From contig NZ_JAUSWV010000002.1 in assembly GCF_030815485.1 (NCBI RefSeq), positions 4,712,001 through 4,776,000 of the forward strand: a DNA stretch of 64,000 nucleotides, written 5' to 3'. The notes under the pieces are model-generated. The model saw nothing but the letters and a program-made list of their open reading frames with translations, searched no databases and was not told the DNA's origin. Positions 1 to 8,219 of the stretch are shown here, one piece after another (the first letter of the stretch is position 1; each line of letters starts with the position of its first letter). This stretch comes from Streptomyces rishiriensis. Lineage in GTDB: Bacteria; Actinomycetota; Actinomycetes; Streptomycetales; Streptomycetaceae. Made by a program: the position numbers and the translations under genes.

Positions 1-337
1 CGCATGTCGTGCGCCAGCCGTAGCGCTGGATGAGATCGGCGGTGACCACCGTCAGGCCGGCTGCGGGGCCGCTGACCTGGAGCGGTGCACCGCCGATCGA
101 CCCGGCGACGATCCCGCCCACGGCGGCGGCGACGAGACCGGCCTGGAGGGGCGCGCCGGTGGCGAGGGCGATGCCGAGGGACAGGGGGAGGGCGATCAGG
201 AAGACCGCGATCGAGGCGGACACGTCGGCGCCCGCGATGCGGAAGCGGCGGTGCGGGGCCGGTGGGGGGGCGTGGGGTGGCTGGACGCGCTGTGCGTGCG
301 TCGAGTGGGCGGTGCGGGTGGGGGCGCAGGCGGACAT
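1..337 (-). CDS. SulP family inorganic anion transporter, N-terminal part (runs off the window)
   Basis: Only the first ~112 codons are present. Reading the minus strand from the ATG at 337 gives a proline- and histidine-rich leader of about 38 residues, then IAGADVSASIAVFLIALPLS and a second hydrophobic stretch containing GGAPLQVSGPAAGLTVVTAD. That is the characteristic N-terminus of SulP permeases (sulfate, bicarbonate or other anion transport in the inner membrane), where the GPxAG motif follows the first helices. GGAGGAGA ends six bases before the ATG and supports the start. Actinobacterial members are often fused to a carbonic anhydrase domain, but the C-terminus lies outside the window, so substrate and fusion cannot be judged. 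Confidence 0.85.
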   Translation of the reverse strand, partial: MSACAPTRTAHSTHAQRVQPPHAPPPAPHRRFRIAGADVSASIAVFLIALPLSLGIALATGAPLQAGLVAAAVGGIVAGSIGGAPLQVSGPAAGLTVVTADLIQRYGWRTTC

Positions 338-671
338 GGTTCCCGTCTCCTCCGGGGCAGCGCGGTCGCGGAACATGTGGTCCCCCGGTTGGGGCGGGGG
401 GTCGCGGCCGTGGGTCACGGCGTGCAGCGGCGGGATGAAAATCAACGCTCGGTAAACAGATCGTAATGCAGAGTAAAGGCCAAGCATGGATTTTTGCGGC
501 AAATGGGGCATGTAATCACTCCCAAGGGTGAAGTGGCCTTTTTGTCGGCTTGTCGTACTAATTCCTTCTCGACTCCGTGCGACCTTGACGGCGCTGCCGG
601 CTCGTCCCGGCGCGTCACCAGAGAACGCCCTCGTCGGCGTTGGCCGAGAGAAGGAAGAAGGTGGGCGGAAG
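338..671. other. Intergenic region between divergent SulP and deacetylase-like genes
   Basis: This 334-bp gap carries both divergent promoters. The stretch 430-560 is clearly richer in A and T than its surroundings, with runs such as ATGGATTTTTGCGGCAAAT. I see no convincing coding frame; the overlapping open frames read as arginine-rich shadow translations. I could not place a confident -35/-10 pair. Confidence 0.4.
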
Positions 672-1952
672 ATGGCCGCCACCCAGAGGATCGCCGCGGG
701 CGCAGTGGTCGCCGCGGCTGTCGCCGCATCGCTCGCCGGTTGCGGATCGGGAACCGGGGGTTCCCGCGGTGCCGAGGAAGGAGTGCCGGGCCCGCAGAAG
801 GCGAAACCGGTTCCGGCTCCCAAGAGCGTCGTCCGCCTGATCGGCGACGGCTCCACCGCGTACACCGGAGCGCAGCCCCACCTGCCCCGCCCCGAGCGGC
901 TGAACCCGGGCCAGAAGCCACCGCAGTTCGTGGTCTTCTCCTGGGACGGCGCCGGCGAGGACAGTCAGAAGTTGTTCTCCCACTTCCGCCAGGTGTCCAA
1001 GGCCAACCACGCGACCATGACGTACTTCCTCAGCGGCGTGTACATGCTGCCGGAGGAGAAGGCCGACCTGTACAGGCCGCCACAGCACTCGCCGGGCCGT
1101 TCCGACATCGGCTTCAACGACGAGCAGGGCATCGCCGAGACCGTGAAGCAGCTGCGTCTGGCGTGGCTGGAGGGCAACGAGATCGGCACCCACTTCAACG
1201 GCCACTTCTGCGGCAAGAACGGTGGTGTCGGCGAGTGGTCGGTCGAGGAGTGGAAGGAGGAGATCGACCAGGCCAAGCGGTTCGTGAGGACCTGGAAGAC
1301 CAACACCGGGATGAAGGACGCGGCGCCTTTGCCCTTCGACTACGACAAGGAACTCATCGGCGCCCGCACCCCTTGCCTCGAGGGCCAGAAGAACTTCATG
1401 AAGGCCGCCCGCGAGCTGGGCTTCCGCTACGACACCAGCGGCGTCAACAACCAGGTGTGGCCCGGCAAGAAGCAGGGCCTGTGGGACCTGTCGATGCAGC
1501 TCGTGCCCTTCCCCGGCCACTCCTACGAGCAGCTCACCATGGACTACAACTTCATGGTCAACCAGTCCGGCACCTCCAGCCAGGGCGACCCCGACAAGCG
1601 CGAGTTCTGGGGCCACCAGATGCGTGACGGGCTGCTCAAGGGCTTCGACCGTGCCTACTACGGCAACCGCGCGCCGCTGATCATCGGCAACCACTTCGAG
1701 TCCTGGAACGGCGGCACGTACATGCGCGCCGTCCAGGAGGTCGTCGAGAACGTCTGCAACAAGCCGGACGTGCGCTGTGTGTCCTTCCGGCAGCTCGCCG
1801 ACTGGCTGGACGCCCAGGACCCGAAGGCCCTGGCCAAGCTGCGCACGCTCGAGGTCGGCGAGTCCCCGAAGCACGGCTGGGCGTCCTTCCTGCCCGGCAG
1901 CCCCGCCCCGGCTCCGAAGGGCGTGCCCGGGGCTCCCGCGGTCAGGCAGTAG
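672..1952 (+). CDS. Polysaccharide deacetylase-like lipoprotein
   Basis: A 426-aa exported lipoprotein. The ATG at 672 follows an AAGGAAGAAGG-type ribosome site and opens a signal peptide ending in the lipobox SLAGC. The open frame continues further upstream, but without a signal peptide. The mature part resembles NodB-fold carbohydrate esterases in degenerate form: FSWDGAGED in place of the TFDDGP motif, GNEIGTHFNGH with an HxxxH-type metal site, and GARTPCLEG near the RxPxG motif. The C-terminus is proline-rich. A role in remodelling cell-wall or extracellular polysaccharide fits the fold and location. The altered first motif means deacetylase activity is not assured. It stands alone, divergent from the SulP gene. 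Confidence 0.8.
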   Translation: MAATQRIAAGAVVAAAVAASLAGCGSGTGGSRGAEEGVPGPQKAKPVPAPKSVVRLIGDGSTAYTGAQPHLPRPERLNPGQKPPQFVVFSWDGAGEDSQKLFSHFRQVSKANHATMTYFLSGVYMLPEEKADLYRPPQHSPGRSDIGFNDEQGIAETVKQLRLAWLEGNEIGTHFNGHFCGKNGGVGEWSVEEWKEEIDQAKRFVRTWKTNTGMKDAAPLPFDYDKELIGARTPCLEGQKNFMKAARELGFRYDTSGVNNQVWPGKKQGLWDLSMQLVPFPGHSYEQLTMDYNFMVNQSGTSSQGDPDKREFWGHQMRDGLLKGFDRAYYGNRAPLIIGNHFESWNGGTYMRAVQEVVENVCNKPDVRCVSFRQLADWLDAQDPKALAKLRTLEVGESPKHGWASFLPGSPAPAPKGVPGAPAVRQ

Positions 1953-2039
1953 GCGCCCGGACGGGACAGGCGCCACAGCGAGGGGTGCCACCTGACGGAA
2001 CCGTCACGGCCAAGGGCCTTCACCGCCAGGAACCGTGAC

Positions 2040-2165
2040 CCGAAGGCGGTCACCCGAAGGCGGTCGCCCGAAGGCGGTCGCCCGAAGGCGGTCACCCGGA
2101 GGCGGTCACCCGGAGGCCGTCACCCGGAGGCGGTCATTCAGAAGTCGTCACACGGAGGCCGTGAG
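2040..2165. repeat. 14-bp tandem repeat, nine units
   Basis: Nine consecutive 14-bp units fill this interval with consensus CCGRAGGCSGTCAC. Units 1-7 are nearly identical; units 8 and 9 are more diverged and run into the last codons of the minus-strand ATPase gene, whose TGA is at 2148-2150. The array lies between two convergent genes. It is not an obvious hairpin terminator. Confidence 0.85.
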
Positions 2166-3128
2166 GCTTTCGCCGAGGACGAATCCGGGGTCGACCTGGG
2201 CCGCCAGGTCGACCCCGGTCCGCGCATTGCCCCAGGACTCGGCGTTCTTCAGGTGGAAGTGCACCATCTGCCGGGTGTAGCGCTCCCAGTCGCGCCTTTC
2301 GTACGCCGAGTCGACGGTCGTCCGGAGCAGACGCAGGGCCTGGCGGTTGGTGTCCTCCAGAAGTTCGAACCGAGGCGGCCGGCCCTTCTCCATGGCGCGG
2401 ACCCAGTCCGAGTGGCCGACCGTCACGAGCAGGTCGTCCCCGACCTCGGCGCGCAGGAAGTCGAGGTCGTCCTGACCCTGCACCTTGTTGCCGACGACCT
2501 TCAGCTCGACGCCGAAGTCGCGGGCGTACTCCTTGTACTGGCGATAGACGGAGACCCCCTTCCGGGTCGGTTCGGCGACGAGGAACGTGATGTCGAAGCG
2601 GGTGAACATCCCGGAGGCGAAGGAGTCCGAGCCCGCGGTCATGTCGACCACGACGTACTCGTCACGGCCGTCCACCAGGTGGTTCAGGCACAGCTCCACC
2701 GCTCCCGTCTTGGAGTGGTAGCAGGAGACCCCCAGGTCGGCGTCCGTGAAGGGGCCCGTCACCATCAAACGGACGGCGCCGCCGTCGAGTTCCACGGGCC
2801 GTGCGCAGGCGTCGTACACCGGGTTGTTCTCGCGTACCCGCAGCAAACGGGAGCCCTCGCCGGGCGGTGTCGTCTTGATCATCGTTTCGGCCGAGCCGAC
2901 GCGAGGGTTGGAGCCGCGCAGGTAGTCCTTGATCAGCGGGAGCCGGTCGCCCATGGCGGGCAGCTCGGCGGCCTCCGCCTCGTCGAGGCCGAGAGCGGGG
3001 CCCAAGTGCTGGTTGATGTCCGCGTCGACCGCGATCACGGGCCGACCGTCGCCGACGAGGTGGCGGATGAACAGGGAGGACAGGGTGGTCTTGCCGCTGC
3101 CGCCCTTCCCGACGAAAGCAATTTTCAT
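2148..3128 (-). CDS. CooC/MinD-type P-loop ATPase
   Basis: 326 aa starting MKIAFVGKGGSGKTT. This is the deviant Walker A motif (KGGxGKT) of the ParA/MinD/CooC superfamily at the very N-terminus, followed by the switch motif VDADINQHLG, which in CooC proteins accompanies metal-centre maturation. A GTG six bases upstream (3134) is an alternative start. Neither start has a clear Shine-Dalgarno sequence, so translation may be leaderless. The length exceeds that of typical CooC (about 260 aa). No carbon monoxide dehydrogenase or hydrogenase gene is nearby, so the client is unknown. It is divergent from the Fic-like gene and the two share an 89-101 bp promoter region. Its last codons overlap a tandem repeat. 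Confidence 0.8.
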   Translation of the reverse strand: MKIAFVGKGGSGKTTLSSLFIRHLVGDGRPVIAVDADINQHLGPALGLDEAEAAELPAMGDRLPLIKDYLRGSNPRVGSAETMIKTTPPGEGSRLLRVRENNPVYDACARPVELDGGAVRLMVTGPFTDADLGVSCYHSKTGAVELCLNHLVDGRDEYVVVDMTAGSDSFASGMFTRFDITFLVAEPTRKGVSVYRQYKEYARDFGVELKVVGNKVQGQDDLDFLRAEVGDDLLVTVGHSDWVRAMEKGRPPRFELLEDTNRQALRLLRTTVDSAYERRDWERYTRQMVHFHLKNAESWGNARTGVDLAAQVDPGFVLGESLTASV

Positions 3129-3218
3129 GTTCACAAAGAGTAGTGCCGTGATCGCTGTACGTGGCAGGAGTGCGTGAAGAAGACCACTCCTTCGTGGGGT
3201 CCGCGTGCTCGTTGCGTA

Positions 3219-3242
3219 CTGTCGTACTCATGAGTACGACAG
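3219..3242. promoter_or_regulatory. 24-bp perfect palindrome spanning the Fic-like start codon
   Basis: The core GTCGTACTCATGAGTACGAC (3221-3240) is its own reverse complement, and the flanking CT/AG extends the symmetry to 24 bp. The ATG of the plus-strand gene (3230-3232) lies at its centre, and no Shine-Dalgarno sequence precedes it. This looks like an operator on a leaderless promoter, possibly also acting on the divergent ATPase gene. The repressor is unknown. Confidence 0.7.
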
Positions 3243-4054
3243 GCGCGTCCGCCGATCCGCTCGCGGCCCTGGGTTCCCTGCCCGGTGTGGCCGAGTCCGT
3301 GGAGACCATGCGCAAGGCCGTTGACCGGGTCTACGGACACCGCGTCATGCGCCGCCGCAGCACCGAGATCACCTCCGAGGCCGCACTGCGCGGCGCCCGT
3401 GGCTCGGCTGCCCTGTCCGGCGCGGACTGGGCGCTGGAAGAGGTACGTCGGCGCACCGACTTCAGCGCCGACGACGAGTCGCGCGTCATGGGTGCGGCTC
3501 TGCGGCTGTCCGCCGAGGCGGGACAGTTGCTGTCCATCTGGCGCCAGTCGCCGCTGCGGGTGCTGGCGCGGCTGCACCTGGTGGCCGCGGCGACCGGTGA
3601 CGACCAGGTCGGACGTCCGCGCCAGGCCGGCGAAGCGGTCGACGAGCCGCTGATCGAGCTGCCGCTGCCGGGCGCCGCCGAGGTGGCCGGCCGCCTGGAA
3701 GGGCTGTCCGAGCTGATCATCGCGGGAGGCTCCGCGCCCGCCCTGGTGACGGCCTCCGTCGTCCACGGCGAGCTGTTGGCCCTGCGCCCGTTCACCTCCC
3801 ACAACGGCCTGGTCGCGCGGGCCGCCGAGCGCATCGTCCTGATCGGCAGCGGTCTTGACCCCAAGTCGGTGTGCCCGGCCGAGGTGGGGCACGCCGAACT
3901 GGGGCGGGCGGCCTACCTGGCGGCCCTGGAGGGCTACGTCTCCGGCACCCCGGACGGCATGGCGGCCTGGATCGCCCACTGCGGCAGGGCGGTCGAGCTG
4001 GGCGCCCGCGAGTCGACGGCGGTGTGCGAGGCGCTTCAGCGCGGGGCGGCGTGA
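3230..4054 (+). CDS. Fic-like protein with a degenerate Fic motif
   Basis: 274 aa. The ATG lies inside the palindrome and has no ribosome site, suggesting leaderless translation. The mostly helical protein contains ALRPFTSHNGLVARAAERIV around residues 184-203. This aligns with the Fic core HPFxxGNGRxxR but lacks the catalytic His (Leu instead) and the second Gly and Arg of GNGR. A region earlier in the protein, LRGARGSAALSGADWAL, resembles the beginning of Fic folds. Fic proteins transfer AMP or other groups to hydroxyl side chains; the altered motif suggests either another chemistry or no catalysis. Databases sometimes label such Streptomyces proteins oxidoreductase, which I see no support for. 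Confidence 0.6.
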   Translation: MSTTGASADPLAALGSLPGVAESVETMRKAVDRVYGHRVMRRRSTEITSEAALRGARGSAALSGADWALEEVRRRTDFSADDESRVMGAALRLSAEAGQLLSIWRQSPLRVLARLHLVAAATGDDQVGRPRQAGEAVDEPLIELPLPGAAEVAGRLEGLSELIIAGGSAPALVTASVVHGELLALRPFTSHNGLVARAAERIVLIGSGLDPKSVCPAEVGHAELGRAAYLAALEGYVSGTPDGMAAWIAHCGRAVELGARESTAVCEALQRGAA

Positions 4055-4483
4055 GCCACACGCGCGCGTGAACCCCGGGTACGCGAAAGGCCCCTCACGC
4101 GGGGGGCCTCACAAAGGGTTGCGGCGGTACGAGTCGTCGTACCGCCGCTGGCATGCTCACCCGGTTACCAAGCGTCCTCGAAATATTGCCCATCAGGCCG
4201 GGAACTTTGCCCGTGACCTGGTGCGGCTGGCCCGTAATCGACGGGTCGACGTCGCGTGGGTGCCCAGTGGCCATGCGCGGTCCGTGGGGCCGAATGCGTT
4301 ATTAAGGTCATCCTCTCGGATGTCCTTGGTCTCGCGGGCCGTTAAGTCCTTTGTACTCCTGGACCTGGACAAGCGGAAGTGCTGGCACCAGTTCTTTGCT
4401 TTGCTCCCAAACAGGTAGGGAACGGGCATCCTGAGTGGTGACGATCCCAGTGGTGACGGGCCACCCGCGCGCGGGCGGCCTTT
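4055..4483. other. Intergenic region with three hairpins; possible small RNA
   Basis: This 429-bp gap contains a terminator-like hairpin at 4088-4109 (AGGCCCC/GGGGCCT), a perfect 12-bp stem at 4121-4148 (GCGGCGGTACGA, loop GTCG) and a GC-rich hairpin at 4459-4480. The last lies 3 bp beyond the stop codon of the convergent HAD gene and is followed by TTTT on the plus strand. The middle part, 4190-4400, has low GC for this genome and no good coding frame. From memory, a small RNA was reported between SCO3558 and SCO3559 of S. coelicolor, which would correspond to this gap. I cannot identify its ends here. Confidence 0.45.
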
Positions 4484-5317
4484 TCAGACGGTCGTCGCCC
4501 GGCGTCGGCTCGCGTACCAGACGAGGCCCGCGGTGGCCGCCGCCGCTCCTATGGCCGCTACCGCGACGAGCGCGGGGCGGGGCGGTACGGAGAACGAGGG
4601 AATCCGCTGCTTGAGGCGCACCGGACGGTGGAAATCGAGAATCGGCCACCCCCGCGCAACGGCCTCGCGCCGCAGGGCCCGGTCGGGGTTCACGGCGTGC
4701 GGGTGCCCCACCGCTTTCAGCATGGGCAGGTCGGTCGCCGAGTCGCTGTACGCGTAACAGCGCGACAGGTCGTAGCCCTCGGACTCGGCCAGCTCCTTGA
4801 TCGCCTCCGCCTTCGTCGGGCCGTAGGCGTAGTACTCCACCTCGCCCGTGAAGCAACCGTCCTCGCCCACGACCATGCGGGTGGCGACCACGCGGTCCGC
4901 GCCGAGCAGTTCACCGATCGGCTCGACCACCTCGGCGCCCGAGGTCGACACGATCACGACGTCCCGGCCGGCCGTGTGGTGTTCCTCGATCAGGGAGGCC
5001 GCCTCGTCGTAGATCAGCGGGTCGATCAGGTCGTGAAGGGTCTCGGCCACGATCTCCTTCACCTGTTGGACGTTCCAGCCGCGCACGAGTGCGGACAGGT
5101 ACTCGCGAGTCCGCTCCATCTGGTCGTGGTCCATACCGCCCACGAGGAACACGAACTGGGCGTACGCGGTCCGCAGGGCGGCCCTGCGGTTGATCAGACC
5201 GCCTTGGTAGAAGGACTTGCTGAAGGTGAGCGTGCTCGACTTCGCAATGACCGTCTTGTCCAGGTCAAAGAAGGCCGCTGTGCGGGGCAAGGAGTGGTTT
5301 TCCACAACCATGAGCAT
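4484..5317 (-). CDS. HAD-IB family phosphatase with C-terminal membrane anchor
   Basis: 277 aa from the ATG at 5317; an ATG at 5311 is equally possible and neither has a good ribosome site. HAD motifs are clear: FFDLDKTV (motif I, nucleophile Asp), VIVSTSG (motif II) and YAYSDSATDLPML (motif IV with the paired acidic residues). The size and the 'DLDKT' variant match the SerB/CicA-like IB subfamily, which removes phosphate from small metabolites or lipids. After a linker, residues ~248-270 form one hydrophobic helix followed by RRR, so the enzyme is probably anchored with its C-terminus at the membrane. It is divergent from the 6C RNA and the secretion operon. Substrate unknown. Confidence 0.85.
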   Translation of the reverse strand: MLMVVENHSLPRTAAFFDLDKTVIAKSSTLTFSKSFYQGGLINRRAALRTAYAQFVFLVGGMDHDQMERTREYLSALVRGWNVQQVKEIVAETLHDLIDPLIYDEAASLIEEHHTAGRDVVIVSTSGAEVVEPIGELLGADRVVATRMVVGEDGCFTGEVEYYAYGPTKAEAIKELAESEGYDLSRCYAYSDSATDLPMLKAVGHPHAVNPDRALRREAVARGWPILDFHRPVRLKQRIPSFSVPPRPALVAVAAIGAAAATAGLVWYASRRRATTV

Positions 5318-5403
5318 AGGGGCAGCCCATTCGGCGTAAGCTTGGCGCGTGGGTTTGCCTGAGAAGGCTCTCGGGTACACCATGGAAGTCACGGATCGTT
5401 CGC

Positions 5404-5490
5404 GACCGTGCTAACGCGGTCCGGCTCCTCCCCCCCCGAGTCGGCCGTGAAGGCGACCCCCGCTCTCCCCCCCGGCGGGGGTCGTCGCAT
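5404..5490 (+). ncRNA. 6C RNA
   Basis: Two consecutive hairpins with C-rich loops, the hallmark of the actinobacterial 6C RNA. Hairpin 1 is CCGGCTC (5421-5427), a CT-plus-8-C loop, and GAGTCGG (5438-5444). Hairpin 2 is CGACCCCCGC (5454-5463), a loop with seven consecutive C, and GCGGGGGTCG (5475-5484). The position next to the HAD gene and before the CpaE-like gene fits what I remember for S. coelicolor (reported as scr3558). The 5' end is inferred from a short GACCG/CGGTC pairing just upstream of hairpin 1. Hairpin 2 may also be the terminator. Confidence 0.85.
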
Positions 5491-5898
5491 GTCCGGGTGC
5501 ATTTTCCAGTTCTGAACGCGGCCTTCGGGTCGCATCGAGGCGGCTGCGGCCGCCTCTTCTGCTTGCCCGCACTCCGTCACCGTGTGTAGTCGTCGGACTC
5601 CTCTGCGGAAGTCGCACAGCAGGGGGTGCAGTGCTCACCGGTATGGGTGACGGCGATATTCACAACCACCCGCTCGTCCACAGTTTTCGACCAAGATCAA
5701 CACGATTTCCGGGTTCGCTGCACCGTGATTCCAACGCGTCCGCTCCGGGCCGGCTCCAGAGGGCCGGTTCCGTTTGCCGGGGGCGTCCGGCCGGATTCTG
5801 TCGGCCGTTCATATGGAGACCGGCTTCCGGTTCTTCACACGTTCGGAATCGCGGGACCGCAGCGACTGCGCGCCCCGCAGTGAAGGGGGATGGAAATC
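5491..5898. other. Leader region of the secretion operon
   Basis: This 408-bp gap precedes the CpaE-like gene. It contains a moderately AT-rich stretch around 5650-5710 (GGCGATATTCACAACC...) where a promoter is likely, and AAGGGGG at 5883-5889 as the ribosome site. Open frames here have poor codon bias and I regard them as non-coding. Confidence 0.4.
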
Positions 5899-7002
5899 GT
5901 GACCGGAGCCGTCACACACGACCCGCCGCCCACCGCCGGAGGCGGACCGGGCAAGCCACTGATCGTCACCGAGGACGCCGAGCTCCTCGACGATCTGCTG
6001 CGCCTGTGCGCCGCCGCCGGCGCCACACCGGAGGTGCACCACTCGGTGCCGGAACGCCGGGGCAGCTGGGAGTCCGCGCCGCTCGTCCTGGTCGGCGACG
6101 ACGCGGCACGCCGTGTCCGTGGGGCCGCCCGTCGACGCGGAGTGGTCCTCATCGGCCGCGATCAGGACGACTCCGGGGTGTGGCAGCGCGCCGTGGAGAT
6201 CGGCGCCGACCACGTCCTGATGCTGCCCGACGGTGAACAGTGGCTGGTCGACCGCATCGCCGACGTCGCCGAGGGCGTCGGACGGCCCGCCCTCACCGTC
6301 GGCGTCATCGGCGGTCGCGGCGGCGCCGGAGCGTCCACGCTCGCGTGCGCCCTCGCCGTCACCTCCGCGCGAGAAGGGCTGCGCACCCTTCTGGTCGACG
6401 CCGATCCCCTGGGTGGCGGACTCGACGTCCTCCTCGGCGGTGAGAGCACGGAGGGCCTGCGTTGGCCGGCGTTCGCCGCCTCGCGCGGCAGGGTCGGCGG
6501 CAGCGCCCTCGAGGAGTCGCTGCCCAGGCTGCACTCGCTGCGGGTGCTCAGCTGGGACCGGGGCGACTGCGTGGCCATCGCGCCCTCGGCCGTACGCGCG
6601 GTGCTGGCGGCGGCCCGGCGCCGGGGCGGCACGGTCGTCGTCGACCTCCCGCGCCGCGTCGACGACGGCGTCGCCGAGATCCTCGCCCAGCTCGACCTCG
6701 GGCTTCTCGTGGTCCCCGCCGAACTGCGGGCCGTCGCGGCGGGCAAGCGCGTGGCCTCCGCCGTCGGCATGGTGCTGCGCGACCTGCGGGTGGCGGTGCG
6801 CGGCCCCTTCGGGCCCGGACTCGACGACAGCGAAGTGGCCCGGCTGCTCGGTCTGCCGTTGGCCGGTGAGGTACCCGTCGAACCGGGGCTGCTGCGTCCG
6901 GACGGCGGCAAGGCGCCGCCCGGCGCGACCCGGCGCGGGCCACTCGCCCGCTTCTGCAAGGAGTTCTGGGAGCGCGCCCTCATCGAAGCGGGTGGCTCAT
7001 GA
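5899..7002 (+). CDS. CpaE-like / Ssd-like ATPase of the helicase-secretion Tad locus
   Basis: 367 aa from the GTG at 5899, chosen because AAGGGGG lies nine bases upstream; the ATG at 5890 directly abuts that site. Residues ~1-125 are a receiver-like domain without obvious phosphorylation residues. From about residue 135 there is a MinD/ParA-type fold with GVIGGRGGAGASTLACAL, a Walker A in which the usual GKT is GAS, and VDADPLGGGLDVLLGG. This matches the actinobacterial CpaE-like family of the helicase/secretion neighbourhood, also described as septum-site determining (Ssd). CpaE proteins position Tad secretion machines at the pole. It is the first gene of the tad operon and overlaps tadA by four bases (ATGA). 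Confidence 0.9.
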   Translation: MTGAVTHDPPPTAGGGPGKPLIVTEDAELLDDLLRLCAAAGATPEVHHSVPERRGSWESAPLVLVGDDAARRVRGAARRRGVVLIGRDQDDSGVWQRAVEIGADHVLMLPDGEQWLVDRIADVAEGVGRPALTVGVIGGRGGAGASTLACALAVTSAREGLRTLLVDADPLGGGLDVLLGGESTEGLRWPAFAASRGRVGGSALEESLPRLHSLRVLSWDRGDCVAIAPSAVRAVLAAARRRGGTVVVDLPRRVDDGVAEILAQLDLGLLVVPAELRAVAAGKRVASAVGMVLRDLRVAVRGPFGPGLDDSEVARLLGLPLAGEVPVEPGLLRPDGGKAPPGATRRGPLARFCKEFWERALIEAGGS

Positions 7003-8219
7003 GCACGCCGTCCGGCCTCGAACGGGCGAAAGGAAACGGCACACTGCTCGACGGCGTACGGCAGTGGCTCGCCGACAGCGGTGCCGAACCGACGCCCGCG
7101 CGTGTGGCGCAGGCACTGCGTGAACAGGGGCGGGTCCTTGGCGACGCGGAGTTCCTCGGGGCGGCCGAGCACCTGCGGTCAGAGCTGATCGGCAGCGGGC
7201 CGCTGGAGCCACTGCTCACCGACCCTGCGGTGACCGACGTACTGGTGTCGGCTCCGGACCGGGTCTGGGTCGACCGGGGCGGCGGCCTGGAGCTGACCGG
7301 CGTCTCCTTCCCGGACGCGGTGGCCGTACGGCGCCTCGCGCAGCGTCTGGCCGCCGTGGCCGGGCGGCGCCTGGACGACGCCCGGCCCTGGGCCGACGCC
7401 CGGCTGCCCGACGGGACACGACTGCACGCGGTGCTGCCCCCGGTCGCCGTCGGCTGCACCTGTCTGTCACTGCGGGTCGCGAGGCCCCGGGCGTTCACGC
7501 TCGGCGAACTGGTGGCCGCGGGGACGGTGCCGCCGGGCGGGGACGGCGTGCTGCGGGACCTGATGCGGGCGCGGCTGTCGTTCCTGGTCAGCGGCGGTAC
7601 CGGCAGCGGCAAGACGACCCTTCTGAGCGCGCTCCTGGGTCTGGTCGGGCCGGGGGAGCGGATTGTGCTCGCCGAGGACTCCGCCGAGCTGCGGCCCGAT
7701 CATCCGCACGTCGTCCGACTGGAGACGAGACCGGCCAACCAGGAGGGAGCGGGGCTCGTCACGCTCGAGGACCTGGTGCGGCAGGCCCTGCGGATGCGGC
7801 CGGACCGGCTGGTGGTGGGAGAGGTGCGCGGGCCGGAGGTTGTCCATCTGCTGGCCGCGCTCAACACGGGTCACGAGGGCGGCTGCGGAACCGTCCACGC
7901 GAACGCCGCCGCGGACGTCCCCGCGCGGCTCGAGGCGCTCGGGACGGCGGCCGGGCTCGACCGGGCCGCTCTGCACAGCCAGTTGGCGGCGGCTCTGTCG
8001 GTGGTCCTGCACCTCGTGCGCGACCCGGCCGGGCGGCGGCGGATCTCCGAGGTGCACGTGCTGGAGCGGGACCCCTCCGGGCTGGTGCGGACCGTGCCGG
8101 CACTGCGCTGGCGGGCGGACGCCTTCGCCTACGAGCGGGGATGGGGGCGGCTGCGGGAGCTGCTGCGGGGCGAGGGGAACGGCGAAGAGAACGAAGGGAC
8201 GGTCGGGAGTGATGAGTGA
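6999..8219 (+). CDS. tadA: TadA/CpaF-type secretion ATPase
   Basis: 406 aa. Hexameric type II/IV secretion ATPase that powers pilin assembly at the cytoplasmic face. Walker A GGTGSGKTTL is at about residue 199; the Asp box reads LAEDSAEL; Walker B and His box follow in LVVGEVRGPEV and LNTGHEGGCGTVHANAA. Length and motif order match the actinobacterial helicase/secretion neighbourhood ATPase. The start overlaps the stop of the CpaE-like gene and the end overlaps tadB, so the three are translationally coupled. Confidence 0.93.
   Translation: MSTPSGLERAKGNGTLLDGVRQWLADSGAEPTPARVAQALREQGRVLGDAEFLGAAEHLRSELIGSGPLEPLLTDPAVTDVLVSAPDRVWVDRGGGLELTGVSFPDAVAVRRLAQRLAAVAGRRLDDARPWADARLPDGTRLHAVLPPVAVGCTCLSLRVARPRAFTLGELVAAGTVPPGGDGVLRDLMRARLSFLVSGGTGSGKTTLLSALLGLVGPGERIVLAEDSAELRPDHPHVVRLETRPANQEGAGLVTLEDLVRQALRMRPDRLVVGEVRGPEVVHLLAALNTGHEGGCGTVHANAAADVPARLEALGTAAGLDRAALHSQLAAALSVVLHLVRDPAGRRRISEVHVLERDPSGLVRTVPALRWRADAFAYERGWGRLRELLRGEGNGEENEGTVGSDE

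Noticed and set aside
442..921. Open reading frames on the minus strand opposite the deacetylase-like gene
   Set aside because: Arg/Pro-rich shadow translations; the plus-strand frame has the signal peptide and conserved motifs.
4193..4429. 78-codon minus-strand open frame in the 4.1-4.5 kb gap
   Set aside because: Third-position GC is low and there is no ribosome site; more likely non-coding or part of an RNA.
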